Assembly: GCF_014656195.1 (NCBI RefSeq)
Contig: NZ_BNBY01000001.1
Location: 28,703-92,702 of the forward strand
DNA length: 64,000 nt
Direction of reading: 5' to 3'
Source of the DNA: Kitasatospora xanthocidica
GTDB lineage: Bacteria; Actinomycetota; Actinomycetes; Streptomycetales; Streptomycetaceae
This document shows, piece after piece, positions 1 through 8,088 of this stretch. The notes below the pieces were generated by a model, which was given only the letters and a program-made list of their open reading frames with translations, ran no database searches and was not told the DNA's origin. The position numbers were made by a program, and so were the translations under genes. Position 1 is the first letter of the stretch, and each line of letters starts with the position of its first letter.

Positions 1-274
1 GCCCTGACTGCGGGAGGGCGGGCCGCACGTTTCCGGGCCGGCCGGGCCGGCGGCGCTTCCGGGGTGGCGCCTGCCGGTCCGGCCGGGGCCGGCCGGGTGG
101 ACGGCCGGCACGGGGGAGCCGACCGGCCACCCGGGGTCTTCGGGTGGTACTGCTGCCGCACCTTCCCGCGATACCGCGGGTGGTGCGGGTACTACCGGTG
201 GTGCGGGTGGTGCTGTTCCGGGTGGGCGGTGAGCCCGGGGGGAGTCGCTCGCCGCCCACCCGGAGTCCTGGGGG

Positions 275-1324
275 TCACCTCACGGATGACTGTTCGTTCC
301 CGGAGCGGTCGGGTTTGCTCGGCCGGACCTCCGGCACGGTGGGCGCCGCGGGCAGGGTCGGCACCGTCGTTCCGGTCTTGCCGGGCCGGGTGCCGCTGCC
401 GCCGGTGTCCTCGCCGCCGCCGTTGCCGCCGCCGCTCTTGCCGCCGTCGGTGTTCCCCTTGCCGGACCCGGTGCCGGAAGAGGTGCCGGACGTGGCGCCG
501 GTGTGGGCGGGGTCGCGCGGCTTGGCGGTGGTGCCCTGGTGGTCGTCGTCCGCCTCGCCGATGGCCTCGGCGCAGTAGTCCGCCACCCGGTCCGCGCCCT
601 CGGCCGCCGTCACCAGCGGGCCGTAGAGCGGTTCGGTGACCAGTCGGCCCGGGCGCTCGCCCTTGGCCGTACGGTCGGCGAAGCCGCGGCAGAGGCCGAG
701 CAACGCGGGCGGGACGGTCGAGCGGTCGCCGCGACCCTCGGCCGACGGGGTGCCGGGGGTCGCGGTGCCGGTCGGGGGAGCCGTCCGCGGACCGGTGGAG
801 GCACCGTCGGACGGCCGGGCGGAGCCGGACGCCGGGGCGAACGGGACGCCGGCCGCGGCCGAGCCGTGGCCCGGCGCGCCCGGCGAGGTGCCGATGGCGC
901 CGCCCTGGGCCGCGAGCGGGCGCTCGGGCTCGGAGGGGCCGCCGCCCAGCGACGACAGGTTCCCGGTGCCGGCCGCGACCGCGACCCCGCACAGCGCGGT
1001 GGCTCCGAGCACGGCGGCAGCGGCCTTCGTGCTGAAGGCCCTGGCCAGCGCGGCGGTTGCCATCGATCGTCTCCGGATTGGGGTCACTACGGGGTCGGGC
1101 GTGAGACTCGCCTCCCGGAACGCGGCCAGGGCGGCCTCCTCCCCGGCCAGTTCGCCGGCCGTCGCGGGAGCGGCGGCCGCGGCGAGCACCCGGGCGAGCT
1201 GCCCGGGACCGCCGTCCGGTCCGGTGAGCGAGGCGTCCTGCCCGGCCGACGGGGCGGCCACGGCACCGCCGAGCAGCTGCTCGGCGGCATCACGGTCGAT
1301 CCGACGGGATCGGTTGGTGCTCAT
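275..1324 (-). CDS. Membrane anti-sigma-like protein partnered with the upstream ECF sigma factor
   Basis: A 349-aa protein read from the ATG at 1324, whose start overlaps the stop of the sigma gene (ATGA), so the two are probably translationally coupled. The first ~85 residues are charged and Ala-rich and would lie in the cytoplasm. One hydrophobic helix follows (around residues 90-110, AAAAVLGATALCGVAVAAG), then a long Pro/Ala/Gly/Ser/Thr-rich outer region with a Gly/Asn-rich stretch near the C-terminus. I see no zinc-binding HxxxCxxC motif, so it is not a classical ZAS anti-sigma factor. The anti-sigma role is inferred from overlap, topology and gene order only. A membrane protein of unrelated function remains possible. 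Confidence 0.6.
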   Translation of the reverse strand: MSTNRSRRIDRDAAEQLLGGAVAAPSAGQDASLTGPDGGPGQLARVLAAAAAPATAGELAGEEAALAAFREASLTPDPVVTPIRRRSMATAALARAFSTKAAAAVLGATALCGVAVAAGTGNLSSLGGGPSEPERPLAAQGGAIGTSPGAPGHGSAAAGVPFAPASGSARPSDGASTGPRTAPPTGTATPGTPSAEGRGDRSTVPPALLGLCRGFADRTAKGERPGRLVTEPLYGPLVTAAEGADRVADYCAEAIGEADDDHQGTTAKPRDPAHTGATSGTSSGTGSGKGNTDGGKSGGGNGGGEDTGGSGTRPGKTGTTVPTLPAAPTVPEVRPSKPDRSGNEQSSVR

Positions 1325-2217
1325 CTCATGTCCTTCAGCGTCGCGGCCCGGTGTTCTGTCACACCCTGCGGAGAACTTTTTTTCGCGGGTTTCCCCGCGG
1401 GTTGCCCGGAGGCCTTGCCCGCGCTCCCTCCGGCGGCGGTCGGACCGCTCGCAGCCCCGGCCGGTGCGCTGCCCGGTGCACCGCCCGTCGCGCCGTTCCG
1501 GGGTCCGCCCGAAGCGTCGGCCGGACGCGCGGCCGGGATCCCGACGCCCGCGGCGAAGGGCTGCTCCAGCAGCTTGGCCAGCCGCCGCAGCCCCCGGTGG
1601 GCGGCCATCCGGACGCTGCCGGCCCGCTTGCCCAGCACCTGGGCGGCGCTCTCCGCGTCCAGCTCCATGACCACCCGCAGCAGCACCGCCTCGGCCTGGT
1701 CGCGCGGCAGTCTGGAGATCAGTGCCAGCGCGTCGGCGGTGCCGACCGTGGTCAGCGCGGCGCGGGCGGTGTCGTCCCCGGCCGCCAGTTCGACGAGGTA
1801 CTCGAAGGGCAGGTCCGCGACCGGACGGCGGCGGCGGGACCGCAGGTGGTCCAGCGCCCGGTGGCGGGCGATGGTGGCGGCCCAGCCGCGGAAGCCGTCC
1901 CCGTCGCCGGAGAAGCCGCGCAGGTCGCGGGCGATCTGCAACCAGGTCTCCGAGGCGATGTCCTCGGCGTCCTGCATGTCCTCCGGCCGGCCGCCGACCA
2001 GCACCCGCAGGTACCGCAGCAGGCCCGGCTGGACGGTCCGGAACAGCAGCCGGAACGCCTCCTCGTCCCCGCCCTGCGCGGCGAGCACCGCCTCGCTCAG
2101 ATCGGCGGGAGCGGCGGCCGGCCCCGGTGGTGGGCCGGTGGTCGGTACTGGTCCGGACCGGCCGACGTGGCTGCCGGTGCCCGCTCCGGGGCGCTCTGCA
2201 CTCTGCACCCGCCACAT
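1321..2217 (-). CDS. ECF-type RNA polymerase sigma factor
   Basis: A sigma-70 family regulator that would direct RNA polymerase to a small regulon. Region 2 is visible as DAEDIASETWLQIARDL followed by FRGWAATIARHRALDHLR. Region 4 is ISRLPRDQAEAVLLRVVMELDAESAAQVLGK and then an SVRMAAHRGLRRL recognition-helix segment. The C-terminal ~85 residues are Pro/Gly/Ala-rich and lie beyond the usual ECF end. I chose the ATG at 2217; an upstream in-frame ATG at 2268 gives 17 more residues. The first ~60 residues are poorly conserved-looking, so the true start is uncertain. The stop overlaps the anti-sigma-like gene, the usual sigma/anti-sigma order. Confidence 0.85.
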   Translation of the reverse strand: MWRVQSAERPGAGTGSHVGRSGPVPTTGPPPGPAAAPADLSEAVLAAQGGDEEAFRLLFRTVQPGLLRYLRVLVGGRPEDMQDAEDIASETWLQIARDLRGFSGDGDGFRGWAATIARHRALDHLRSRRRRPVADLPFEYLVELAAGDDTARAALTTVGTADALALISRLPRDQAEAVLLRVVMELDAESAAQVLGKRAGSVRMAAHRGLRRLAKLLEQPFAAGVGIPAARPADASGGPRNGATGGAPGSAPAGAASGPTAAGGSAGKASGQPAGKPAKKSSPQGVTEHRAATLKDMR

Positions 2218-2574
2218 GATGCGCCATTCGGGGGACCACGTCGGATCCGGCCGAAGGGACCGGCCCACCCGGGGCCAAGGTCCCGCGCGTTGCTGCCGTT
2301 CGCCCGCAGCCCCGAGCGGCCTGCCCCGCCTACGTTGTCCGTAGACGAATCAGTCCGGGCCGCCGCCGCGCGCCCGGAGACCGGGGCGGCACCGGCCCGC
2401 CCGGCCGCCCGACCGCGCACCTCGCCGTCGGCCCCACGCCCCCGCCGACCCCGCCCGCACCACCGTGCCGACCGTGCCGACGTGCCGGGCTGCGCTGCGG
2501 CCACCGGCGGGCCACCGAGAACACGCCCGACCCCACCGGCCGGCACGACCGGCGAGGACCGACGAGGACCAGCG
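2218..2574. other. Divergent intergenic region
   Basis: This 357-bp gap lies between the leftward sigma gene and a rightward gene. Promoters for both should sit here. Reading frames through it are Pro/Arg/Ala-rich shadows. I see no clear hairpin or RNA gene. Confidence 0.4.
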
Positions 2575-3267
2575 ATGACGACCGCCCACGAGCTCCACGC
2601 CAGGGGGCTGCGCGAACACCTCGCCCCCGCGCTGCGCGCCCTGGGCCTCACCGGGTGGCGCCGGACCTTCAGCCTGCCGGACGACACCCACTGGGTGCTG
2701 GTCGGCCTGGTCGAGCGCCCGGCCGCCGACCGGGTGCCGTTCACCTTCGGCCTCAGCCTGGTCCGCCGCACCGACTGGGCCGTCGCCGGACTGCCCGGCC
2801 ACCGGCCCGACCCGCGGGTCCGCCACGGCGTCGAGATCTGGCGGGCCCGGATCGGCGAGGTGCTGCCGGTCGGCGAGGACGTCTGGTGGGAGGTGCTGCC
2901 CGGGCGGCGCTGGCAGCTCCCGCTGGACGACGCCGTCGCCGCCGTCCGCCACTACGGCCTGCCGGAGCTGCGGCGCCGGGCCGAGTCCGACCGCGCGCCC
3001 ACCGGCGAGACCTACCTCTCCCCCGCCGAGCTGGCGGACGTCAACGCCGCGCTGCTGACCGCCGCGGTGGCCCGGGTGCAGCGCGCCGAGCTGGCCGACA
3101 AGGCGCTGGAGCTGACCGGCGCCTGGACCCGGGGCGACGCCGTCGCCCGGATCGTCCTGGCCGGGGTCGCGGACGGCTTCCTGTCCGCCGGCGACGAGCG
3201 CTTCGGCACCGTCCGCTGCCTCGACACCCTGGGACGTGCACTGTGGACCTTCCCCGACGGGGACTAG
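2575..3267 (+). CDS. Conserved hypothetical protein, DUF4304-like
   Basis: A 230-aa soluble protein from the ATG at 2575. The N-terminal half (residues ~10-100) has the pattern of small alpha/beta DUF4304-type proteins: an opening helix, then a GLTGWRRTF-type strand, a WVLVGLVERP strand and an FTFGLSLV strand. The C-terminal half is helical and charged. There is no signal peptide or membrane segment. It stands alone, divergent from the sigma factor, so context gives no function. The family match is by eye and tentative. Confidence 0.6.
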   Translation: MTTAHELHARGLREHLAPALRALGLTGWRRTFSLPDDTHWVLVGLVERPAADRVPFTFGLSLVRRTDWAVAGLPGHRPDPRVRHGVEIWRARIGEVLPVGEDVWWEVLPGRRWQLPLDDAVAAVRHYGLPELRRRAESDRAPTGETYLSPAELADVNAALLTAAVARVQRAELADKALELTGAWTRGDAVARIVLAGVADGFLSAGDERFGTVRCLDTLGRALWTFPDGD

Positions 3268-3425
3268 GGAATTCGCAGGTCGGCGGCGGTGTTACGGTGC
3301 GCACCATGACAACTGTCACGCGGATCCCGCAACGGACGGCACTGCTCTGACGGAGGGTCGGACGGAAAGACTGGAGGCACGACGCGGGCAGCAGCCCGCG
3401 GCCACCAGCCGGGGAGGAACCCACC

Positions 3426-4178
3426 GTGAGCCAGACCGTCAGCGCCGCCGCCGTCACCGTCACCGCCACCGTCGCCGCGCCCGCGCCGGCCGCCGCCGAC
3501 GGCGCCGCCCACGCCGAGGCCCCCAACCCGCTGGTCTCCGGCCTCCGCCCGCTCGCCCTCGACGTGGCCGCCCCGCTGGCCGGCTACTACCTGCTGCACT
3601 CGGCCTGCGGTCTGAGCGAGTTCGCCGCACTGGCCTGGTCCAGCGCCTTCCCGGCCGCCCGGACCGTCCTCGGCCTGCTGCGCGAGCGCCGGCTCAACCT
3701 GTGGGCCGCGCTGATGCTGACCGTCAACCTGGCAGGCCTGGCGCTGACCTTCGTCACCGGCGACGCCCGGATGATGATCGCCAAGGACGGCGGCCTGAGC
3801 GGCACCGTGGCCCTCGCGATCCTGGTCTCCGCGCTGATCGGCCGGCCGGTGATGAGCCCGATGCTGATGCCCTTCCTCACCAAGGGCAAGCGGGACCGCG
3901 CCGCCGCCTGGGAGCGGCTGGCCGGGGGCCTGGCGGCCGGGTCGCGCTCCTTCCGCCGCCACGAGCGGGTGTTCTCGGGCATCTGGGGCACCGCGCTGCT
4001 GACCGAGTGCGCGGCCCGGGTGGTCGGCGCCTTCACCCTGCCGGTGTCGACCATGGCCTGGCTGTCCACCGTGTTCCTGATCGCCGCGATCGTGGCCGGC
4101 TCGGTGCTCGGCCACATCGCCGCCGACCCGATGGAGAAGCTGGTCACCGTCGAGGCCGGGGCCCCGACCGCCGCCTGA
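3426..4178 (+). CDS. VC0807-family integral membrane protein
   Basis: A 250-aa polytopic membrane protein starting at GTG 3426 behind a good ribosome site (GGGGAGGA). After an Ala/Val-rich lead come about five to six hydrophobic segments: LDVAAPLAGYYLLHSACGL, LWAALMLTVNLAGLALTFV, TVALAILVSALIGRP, LLTECAARVVGAFTLPV and LSTVFLIAAIVAGSVLG. A charged loop (KGKRDRAAAWERL) lies between. Layout and length match the VC0807 family, whose function is unknown. It is likely a single-gene unit: 158 bp upstream and 193 bp downstream are non-coding, the latter with a C-rich CGCACCACCC repeat. Confidence 0.75.
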   Translation: MSQTVSAAAVTVTATVAAPAPAAADGAAHAEAPNPLVSGLRPLALDVAAPLAGYYLLHSACGLSEFAALAWSSAFPAARTVLGLLRERRLNLWAALMLTVNLAGLALTFVTGDARMMIAKDGGLSGTVALAILVSALIGRPVMSPMLMPFLTKGKRDRAAAWERLAGGLAAGSRSFRRHERVFSGIWGTALLTECAARVVGAFTLPVSTMAWLSTVFLIAAIVAGSVLGHIAADPMEKLVTVEAGAPTAA

Positions 4179-4332
4179 GCACCGCCCGGCCGCACCGCCC
4201 CGCACCACCCCGCACCACCCGCGCACCGCCCCGCACCACCCCGGATGAGCCCGGACGGCATCTGAACGCCCGGTTCCCGGCACTCGAACGGCCAGGAACC
4301 ATACGGATCCCCCGGGAGTCCTTACATAACGA

Positions 4333-4350
4333 GGGGGTAACGGGACCCCC
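4333..4350 (+). promoter_or_regulatory. Small hairpin in the 5' leader of the phosphatase gene
   Basis: GGGGGT and ACCCCC flank a 6-nt loop and end about 20 nt before the start codon, just ahead of the GAGGAAACGGGGAG ribosome site. It may affect translation; the function is inferred only. Confidence 0.3.
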
Positions 4351-4371
4351 GACGAGGAAACGGGGAGCCCC

Positions 4372-5115
4372 ATGAACGGGACCACGGACGCGCCGACCAC
4401 CACCGAGGACCGCACCCTCGTCTGGGACGGCTGCCTGAACGTCCGCGACCTGGGCGGGCTGCCCACCGCCTCCGGCCGGCTCACCGCCCGCGGCGCGATA
4501 GTCCGGGCGGACAACCTGGACCGCCTCACCGCCGAGGGCTGGGACGCCCTCCTCGACCACGGTGTCCGCACCGTGGTCGACCTGCGCGACGTCGAGGAGT
4601 ACAAGCCGCTCCTCCCGCTCCCCGACGGCATCGACCTGATCCGGGTCCCGCTGGACGAACTCGCCGGCCCGGCCTGGTGGGAGGCCCACGGCCAACTGGA
4701 CGGCACCCCGCTCGCGCTCCGCCCGTACCTGGACCACTGCCCGCACGCCGCCGCCGCGCTGATCGCCGCGATCGCCGGCGCCCGCCCCGGCGGCGTGGTC
4801 GTGCACTGCGGCGCCGGCCGTGACCGCACCGGCCTCGCCGCCCTGCTGCTGCTCGCCCTGGCCGGGGTCGACCGGGCCGCGATCGCCGAGGACTACCTGC
4901 TGAGCGGCCCCAACGTCCGCCCGCTGTACGGAATGCTGGGCCTGCCGGACCCGTACCGCCGGATCGACGCGGTGCTCGCCGAGGCCGGGACCACCGCCGA
5001 GGCCGCCCTTGCGACCGCGCTCGACGGGCTCGACCCGGCCGGCTACCTGCTCGCGGCGGGCGTCACCCCCGACCTGATCGCCGCCGTCCGCGGCCGGCTG
5101 CTGCCCGCCGGGTAG
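4372..5115 (+). CDS. Tyrosine-protein phosphatase (DUF1/PF13350 type)
   Basis: A 247-aa cytoplasmic phosphatase, likely acting on phosphotyrosine or phosphoinositide-like substrates. The catalytic loop HCGAGRDRTG (about residues 144-153) is the CX5R signature, with Cys as nucleophile and Arg binding phosphate. An N-terminal NVRDLGGLPTASGRL segment and RADNLDRLTAEGWDALLDHG are typical of this family, with the general-acid region around TVVDLRDVEEY. The ATG at 4372 follows a strong ribosome site. It is not in an evident operon; a two-palindrome control region follows before the next gene. Confidence 0.88.
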   Translation: MNGTTDAPTTTEDRTLVWDGCLNVRDLGGLPTASGRLTARGAIVRADNLDRLTAEGWDALLDHGVRTVVDLRDVEEYKPLLPLPDGIDLIRVPLDELAGPAWWEAHGQLDGTPLALRPYLDHCPHAAAALIAAIAGARPGGVVVHCGAGRDRTGLAALLLLALAGVDRAAIAEDYLLSGPNVRPLYGMLGLPDPYRRIDAVLAEAGTTAEAALATALDGLDPAGYLLAAGVTPDLIAAVRGRLLPAG

Positions 5116-5166
5116 GGCGGCCCTCCCGGCGGGGACGGAACACCCCCTCCGACTCCCCACGACAAT

Positions 5167-5214
5167 CGTCAACCGATGGTTGACGGCCCTCGGGTCGACA
5201 ACCTACGGTTGACG
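5167..5214 (+). promoter_or_regulatory. Promoter overlapped by two palindromic operators; leaderless start predicted
   Basis: Two 19-bp palindromes, CGTCAACCGATGGTTGACG (5167-5185, perfect) and CGACAACCTACGGTTGACG (5196-5214, one mismatch), are centred 29 bp apart. The right arm of the first contains TTGACG (5180-5185) as -35, and the second contains TACGGT (5204-5209) as -10, with 18 bp between. This places transcription start at about 5216, exactly the start codon of the next gene. The gene product has its own helix-turn-helix, so autoregulation is plausible. Confidence 0.6.
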
Positions 5215-5215
5215 C

Positions 5216-5974
5216 ATGGAGAATCCCGTTGTTCCCAACACCACTCCGCTGCGCCTCGACGACCTGATCGCCGCGATCAAGAAGGTCCACCCCGACGCGC
5301 TCGACCAGCTCTCCGACGCGGTCATCGCCGCCGACCACCTCGGAGACCTCGCCGACCACCTGATCGGCCACTTCGTCGACCAGGCCCGCCGCTCCGGCGC
5401 CTCCTGGACCGACATCGGCCGCAGCATGGGCGTCAGCAAGCAGGCCGCCCAGAAGCGCTTCGTCCCCAAGGACCCGGCCACCCCGAACGACCTCGACCCC
5501 AGCCAGGGTTTCAGCCGGTTCACCCCGCGCGCCCGGAAGGTCATGGTGGCCTCCCAGGAGGAGGCCCGGAAGGCCGGCAACGCCGAGATCACCACCGAGC
5601 ACCTGCTGCTCGGCCTGCTCGCCCAGCCCGAGGGCATCGGGGTGAAGGCACTCGCCGCCCAGGGCGTCGCCCCGGAGGCCCTGCGCGCGGCGGCCACCGC
5701 CGTACTACCGGACTCCGTCGACGAGCTGCCCACGCTGATCCCGTACGACGCCCGGTGCAAGAAGGTGGTGGAGCTGACCTTCCGCGAGGCGCTCAAGCTC
5801 GGGCACAACTACGTCGGCACCGAGCACATCCTGCTCGCCCTGCTGGAGCAGGAGAACGGCCAGGGCATCCTCACCGGCCTGAAGGTGGACAAGGCCGAGG
5901 CGGAGACCTTCGTCTCGGAGGCCATCGCCGCCATCATCGCCGCCCGGAACGCCGAGTCCGAGCAGCAGGGTTGA
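5216..5974 (+). CDS. Clp N-domain protein with an internal helix-turn-helix
   Basis: A 252-aa protein without ATPase domains. Residues ~10-85 contain a helix-turn-helix, SWTDIGRSMGVSKQAAQKRF. From residue ~100 two Clp N-terminal repeats follow: FTPRARKVMVASQEEARKAG with ITTEHLLLGLL, and CKKVVELTFREALKLGHNYV with GTEHILLALLEQ. In ClpA/B/C these repeats bind adaptors or substrates. Here they are joined to a DNA-binding segment, a layout common in actinomycetes that suggests a regulator tied to protein quality control. The ATG at 5216 has no ribosome site because an operator abuts it, consistent with a leaderless mRNA. Family assignment is strong; the regulatory role is inferred. Confidence 0.85.
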   Translation: MENPVVPNTTPLRLDDLIAAIKKVHPDALDQLSDAVIAADHLGDLADHLIGHFVDQARRSGASWTDIGRSMGVSKQAAQKRFVPKDPATPNDLDPSQGFSRFTPRARKVMVASQEEARKAGNAEITTEHLLLGLLAQPEGIGVKALAAQGVAPEALRAAATAVLPDSVDELPTLIPYDARCKKVVELTFREALKLGHNYVGTEHILLALLEQENGQGILTGLKVDKAEAETFVSEAIAAIIAARNAESEQQG

Positions 5975-6053
5975 GGACCCGACGCCGCGCTCCGGGCGGA
6001 ACCACCGTCCGGGGCGCGGCACTCGTCGCTGAGGCGCGTCTGACAGGCACGCC

Positions 6054-6545
6054 CTAAAAGCCGGAGATGTGGGTGGTGACGATCCGCACCCGGCCGTCCT
6101 CGGCCGCCTCCAGCGCCGCCCGCAGCCGGGCCGAACGGGCCGGGCCGAGGAGTTCGAGCGCCTCCTCGACGGGCACCCAGCGGTGGTCGTCGAGCTCACC
6201 GGCCGGGACGGTCACGGGGGTGCCGTCCGGGACGGTGCCGAAGTCGAACATCAGGTGCTCGGCGGGGTGGTCGAGTTCGCCCGAGGGGTGGGTCCAGGAG
6301 ATGGCCAGCAGCGCACCGGTCTCCCGGACGATGCCGGTCTCCTCCTCCAACTCCCGCTTCGCGCACTCGACCGGGCCCTCACCGAGGTCGATCGTGCCGC
6401 CGGGGAACTGCCAGTGCTCGCGGTACCCGGCCTTCACGATCAGGATCCGGCCGGACTCGTCCCGCAGCAGGCCGCCCGCCGCCGCGTAGATCCGGGGCAG
6501 CGAGGCCAGCCATTCCTCACGGGGCTTCAAGGGCTCAGCCGTCAT
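6054..6545 (-). CDS. Nudix hydrolase
   Basis: A 163-aa enzyme of the Nudix superfamily, which hydrolyses nucleoside diphosphates linked to another group. The Nudix box is complete: GGTIDLGEGPVECAKRELEEETG (about residues 48-70), with the REXXEEXG metal-binding Glu residues. An AAAGGLLRDESGRILIV strand precedes it. The C-terminal half carries the LDDHRWVPVEEALELL segment typical of MutT/ADP-sugar-type members. I chose the ATG at 6545; upstream in-frame sequence to 6752 is low-complexity. The substrate cannot be told from sequence. Confidence 0.9.
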   Translation of the reverse strand: MTAEPLKPREEWLASLPRIYAAAGGLLRDESGRILIVKAGYREHWQFPGGTIDLGEGPVECAKRELEEETGIVRETGALLAISWTHPSGELDHPAEHLMFDFGTVPDGTPVTVPAGELDDHRWVPVEEALELLGPARSARLRAALEAAEDGRVRIVTTHISGF

Positions 6546-6643
6546 GGTGCTCCTCCTGGGTCGGGTGGGTGCGACGGGCCCACTCTGCCACCGCGATCCA
6601 CGCCGGACCGATGAGTCGGTGCCGCCGCGACGGTCCAACCCGC

Positions 6644-7066
6644 ATGGAGAGCACCGCGAACACCACCGCGAACACCACCGCGAACACCACCAACGGGGCC
6701 ACCCCGCGAAGCCTTTCGGGCGCGCCCGTCCTGAGCTGCGACCTGGGCGCACTGACCGCGCCCGACCTGACCGTCGTCGACGCGCTCGCCCGGCTGCGGC
6801 TCGCCGCCGCCCGGCACGGGGTGGGCGTGGTCCTGCTGAACGCGAGCGGCCCGCTGCGCGAACTGCTCGCGTTCAGCGGGCTCGCGGCACTGCTGCCGGG
6901 CCCACCCGAACCGCCCGAACTCCTCGAACTCGCCGAACTCCCCGAACTCGCCGAACCTCCACGCCTAGCCGGGCTGCCCGGCGTCCAGCCGGGGCGGCAG
7001 GCCGAACAGCGGGAAGAGCACATCGGTGTCGAGGAAGTTGGTGAACCCGGTGATCCGGCCCGCTGA
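6644..7066 (+). CDS. Small STAS-domain protein
   Basis: A 140-aa protein from the ATG at 6644. The N-terminus is a TANT four-residue repeat encoded by a 12-bp tandem repeat (6651-6692). Residues ~25-80 resemble a STAS domain, as in anti-anti-sigma factors: LSCDLGALTAPDLTVVDALARL, then GVVLLNASGPLRELLAFSGLAALL. The usual phosphorylatable Ser/Thr before the GL segment is not clear. The tail is rich in Pro-Glu-Leu (PPELLELAELPELAEP). The 3' end overlaps the convergent sigma gene by about 100 bp, so the last ~30 residues may not all be conserved. Confidence 0.6.
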   Translation: MESTANTTANTTANTTNGATPRSLSGAPVLSCDLGALTAPDLTVVDALARLRLAAARHGVGVVLLNASGPLRELLAFSGLAALLPGPPEPPELLELAELPELAEPPRLAGLPGVQPGRQAEQREEHIGVEEVGEPGDPAR

Positions 7067-7951
7067 CACCTCCGGCACGATCAGCGCCCACGGCTCGTGC
7101 CCGCCCTCCGGGCTCGGCCGGTACTGGGCGAAGGCCGGCCCGCCGTTGGCCGTCACCGGGAGCAGCCGCGAGCCGCGGCAGCCGTGGCCCGGGCCCAGCA
7201 TCCAGGCCCGGATCTCCTCCTGCCCCTGCAGCCACATCGAGAACGGCGGCATGTTGAGGGTGACGTCCTCGTGCAGCAGCGCGGCGAGGCCGTCCATGTC
7301 GTACGCCTCGAAGGCGCGGACGTAGCGGTCCAGCAGCGCGCGGTGGTCCTCGTCCAGGGCGGGGGCCGGCCGGGCGGCCGACGCGTCCGCGGCCAGCACC
7401 GCGCGGGCCCGCTGCAGCGCGCTGTTGACCGAGGCCACCGTGACGCCGAGGAGTTCGGCGGCCTCGGCGGCCTTCCAGCCGAGCACCTCGCGCAGGATCA
7501 GCACCGCCCGCTGCCGGGGCGCGAGCCGCTGGAGCACGGCGACGAAGGCGAGTTTCACCGACTCGCGCTGGGCAGCCACCTCGGCCGGGTCCCCCGTCTC
7601 GGGCAGCACCCGGCCGTCCGGGGCGGGGCCGATCCACGTGACCTCGGGCAACTGGGTGCCGTGCGCCGTGGCCACCGTGACCGGGCCGGCCAGGTCCATC
7701 GGACGGGCCCGGCCGTTGCGGCCGTTCAGCGCGTCCAGGCAGACGTTGGTGGCTATCCGGTACAGCCAGGAGCGCAGCGCGGACCGGCCCTCGAACCCCC
7801 GGTGCCCGCGCCAGGCGCGGACCATCGTCTCCTGCACCGCGTCCTCGGCCTCGAAGACCGAGCCGAGCATCCGGTAGCAGTAGCCGGTGAGTTCGGTCCG
7901 GTACCGCTCCAGCTGGAGCTCGACCGGCTCCTCCGTGATCGCGTCGGTCAT
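6965..7951 (-). CDS. ECF sigma factor with SnoaL-like C-terminal domain (SigG/TIGR02960 type)
   Basis: A 328-aa ECF sigma factor of the group carrying a C-terminal SnoaL/NTF2-like domain instead of a separate anti-sigma factor. Region 2 is YRTELTGYCYRMLGSVFEAEDAVQETMVRAWR with FEGRSALRSWLYRIATNVCLDAL. Region 4 is LQRLAPRQRAVLILREVLGWKAAEAAELLGVTVASVNSALQRAR (residues ~165-210). The NTF2-like part begins around LDRYVRAFEAYDMDGLAALLHEDVTLNMP and continues through FSMWLQGQEEIRAWML. In this group the C-terminal domain modulates sigma activity. The ATG at 7951 gives a normal length. It is convergent with the STAS gene. Confidence 0.9.
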   Translation of the reverse strand: MTDAITEEPVELQLERYRTELTGYCYRMLGSVFEAEDAVQETMVRAWRGHRGFEGRSALRSWLYRIATNVCLDALNGRNGRARPMDLAGPVTVATAHGTQLPEVTWIGPAPDGRVLPETGDPAEVAAQRESVKLAFVAVLQRLAPRQRAVLILREVLGWKAAEAAELLGVTVASVNSALQRARAVLAADASAARPAPALDEDHRALLDRYVRAFEAYDMDGLAALLHEDVTLNMPPFSMWLQGQEEIRAWMLGPGHGCRGSRLLPVTANGGPAFAQYRPSPEGGHEPWALIVPEVSAGRITGFTNFLDTDVLFPLFGLPPRLDAGQPG

Positions 7952-8088
7952 GGTGCGCCCCCGTCGTTCCGCCGTGCCCTGTCCTGCGTCGTGCTGTCCT
8001 GCGCCGTCCTACGCCGGCCGGCCCGTCCTGCGCTGCCGGACGGGACGAACCTAGCGCAGGGCACCGACAACCGCCCGCCCGCGGGACG

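Noticed and set aside
165..180. CCCGCG-ATAC-CGCGGG hairpin downstream of the anti-sigma-like gene
   Set aside because: Only a 6-bp stem about 95 bp beyond the stop; too weak to call a terminator.
275..2278. A 667-codon minus frame spanning both the sigma and anti-sigma genes
   Set aside because: Its 5' half is the wrong frame across the sigma factor; the conserved sigma regions 2 and 4 are in the frame ending at 1321.
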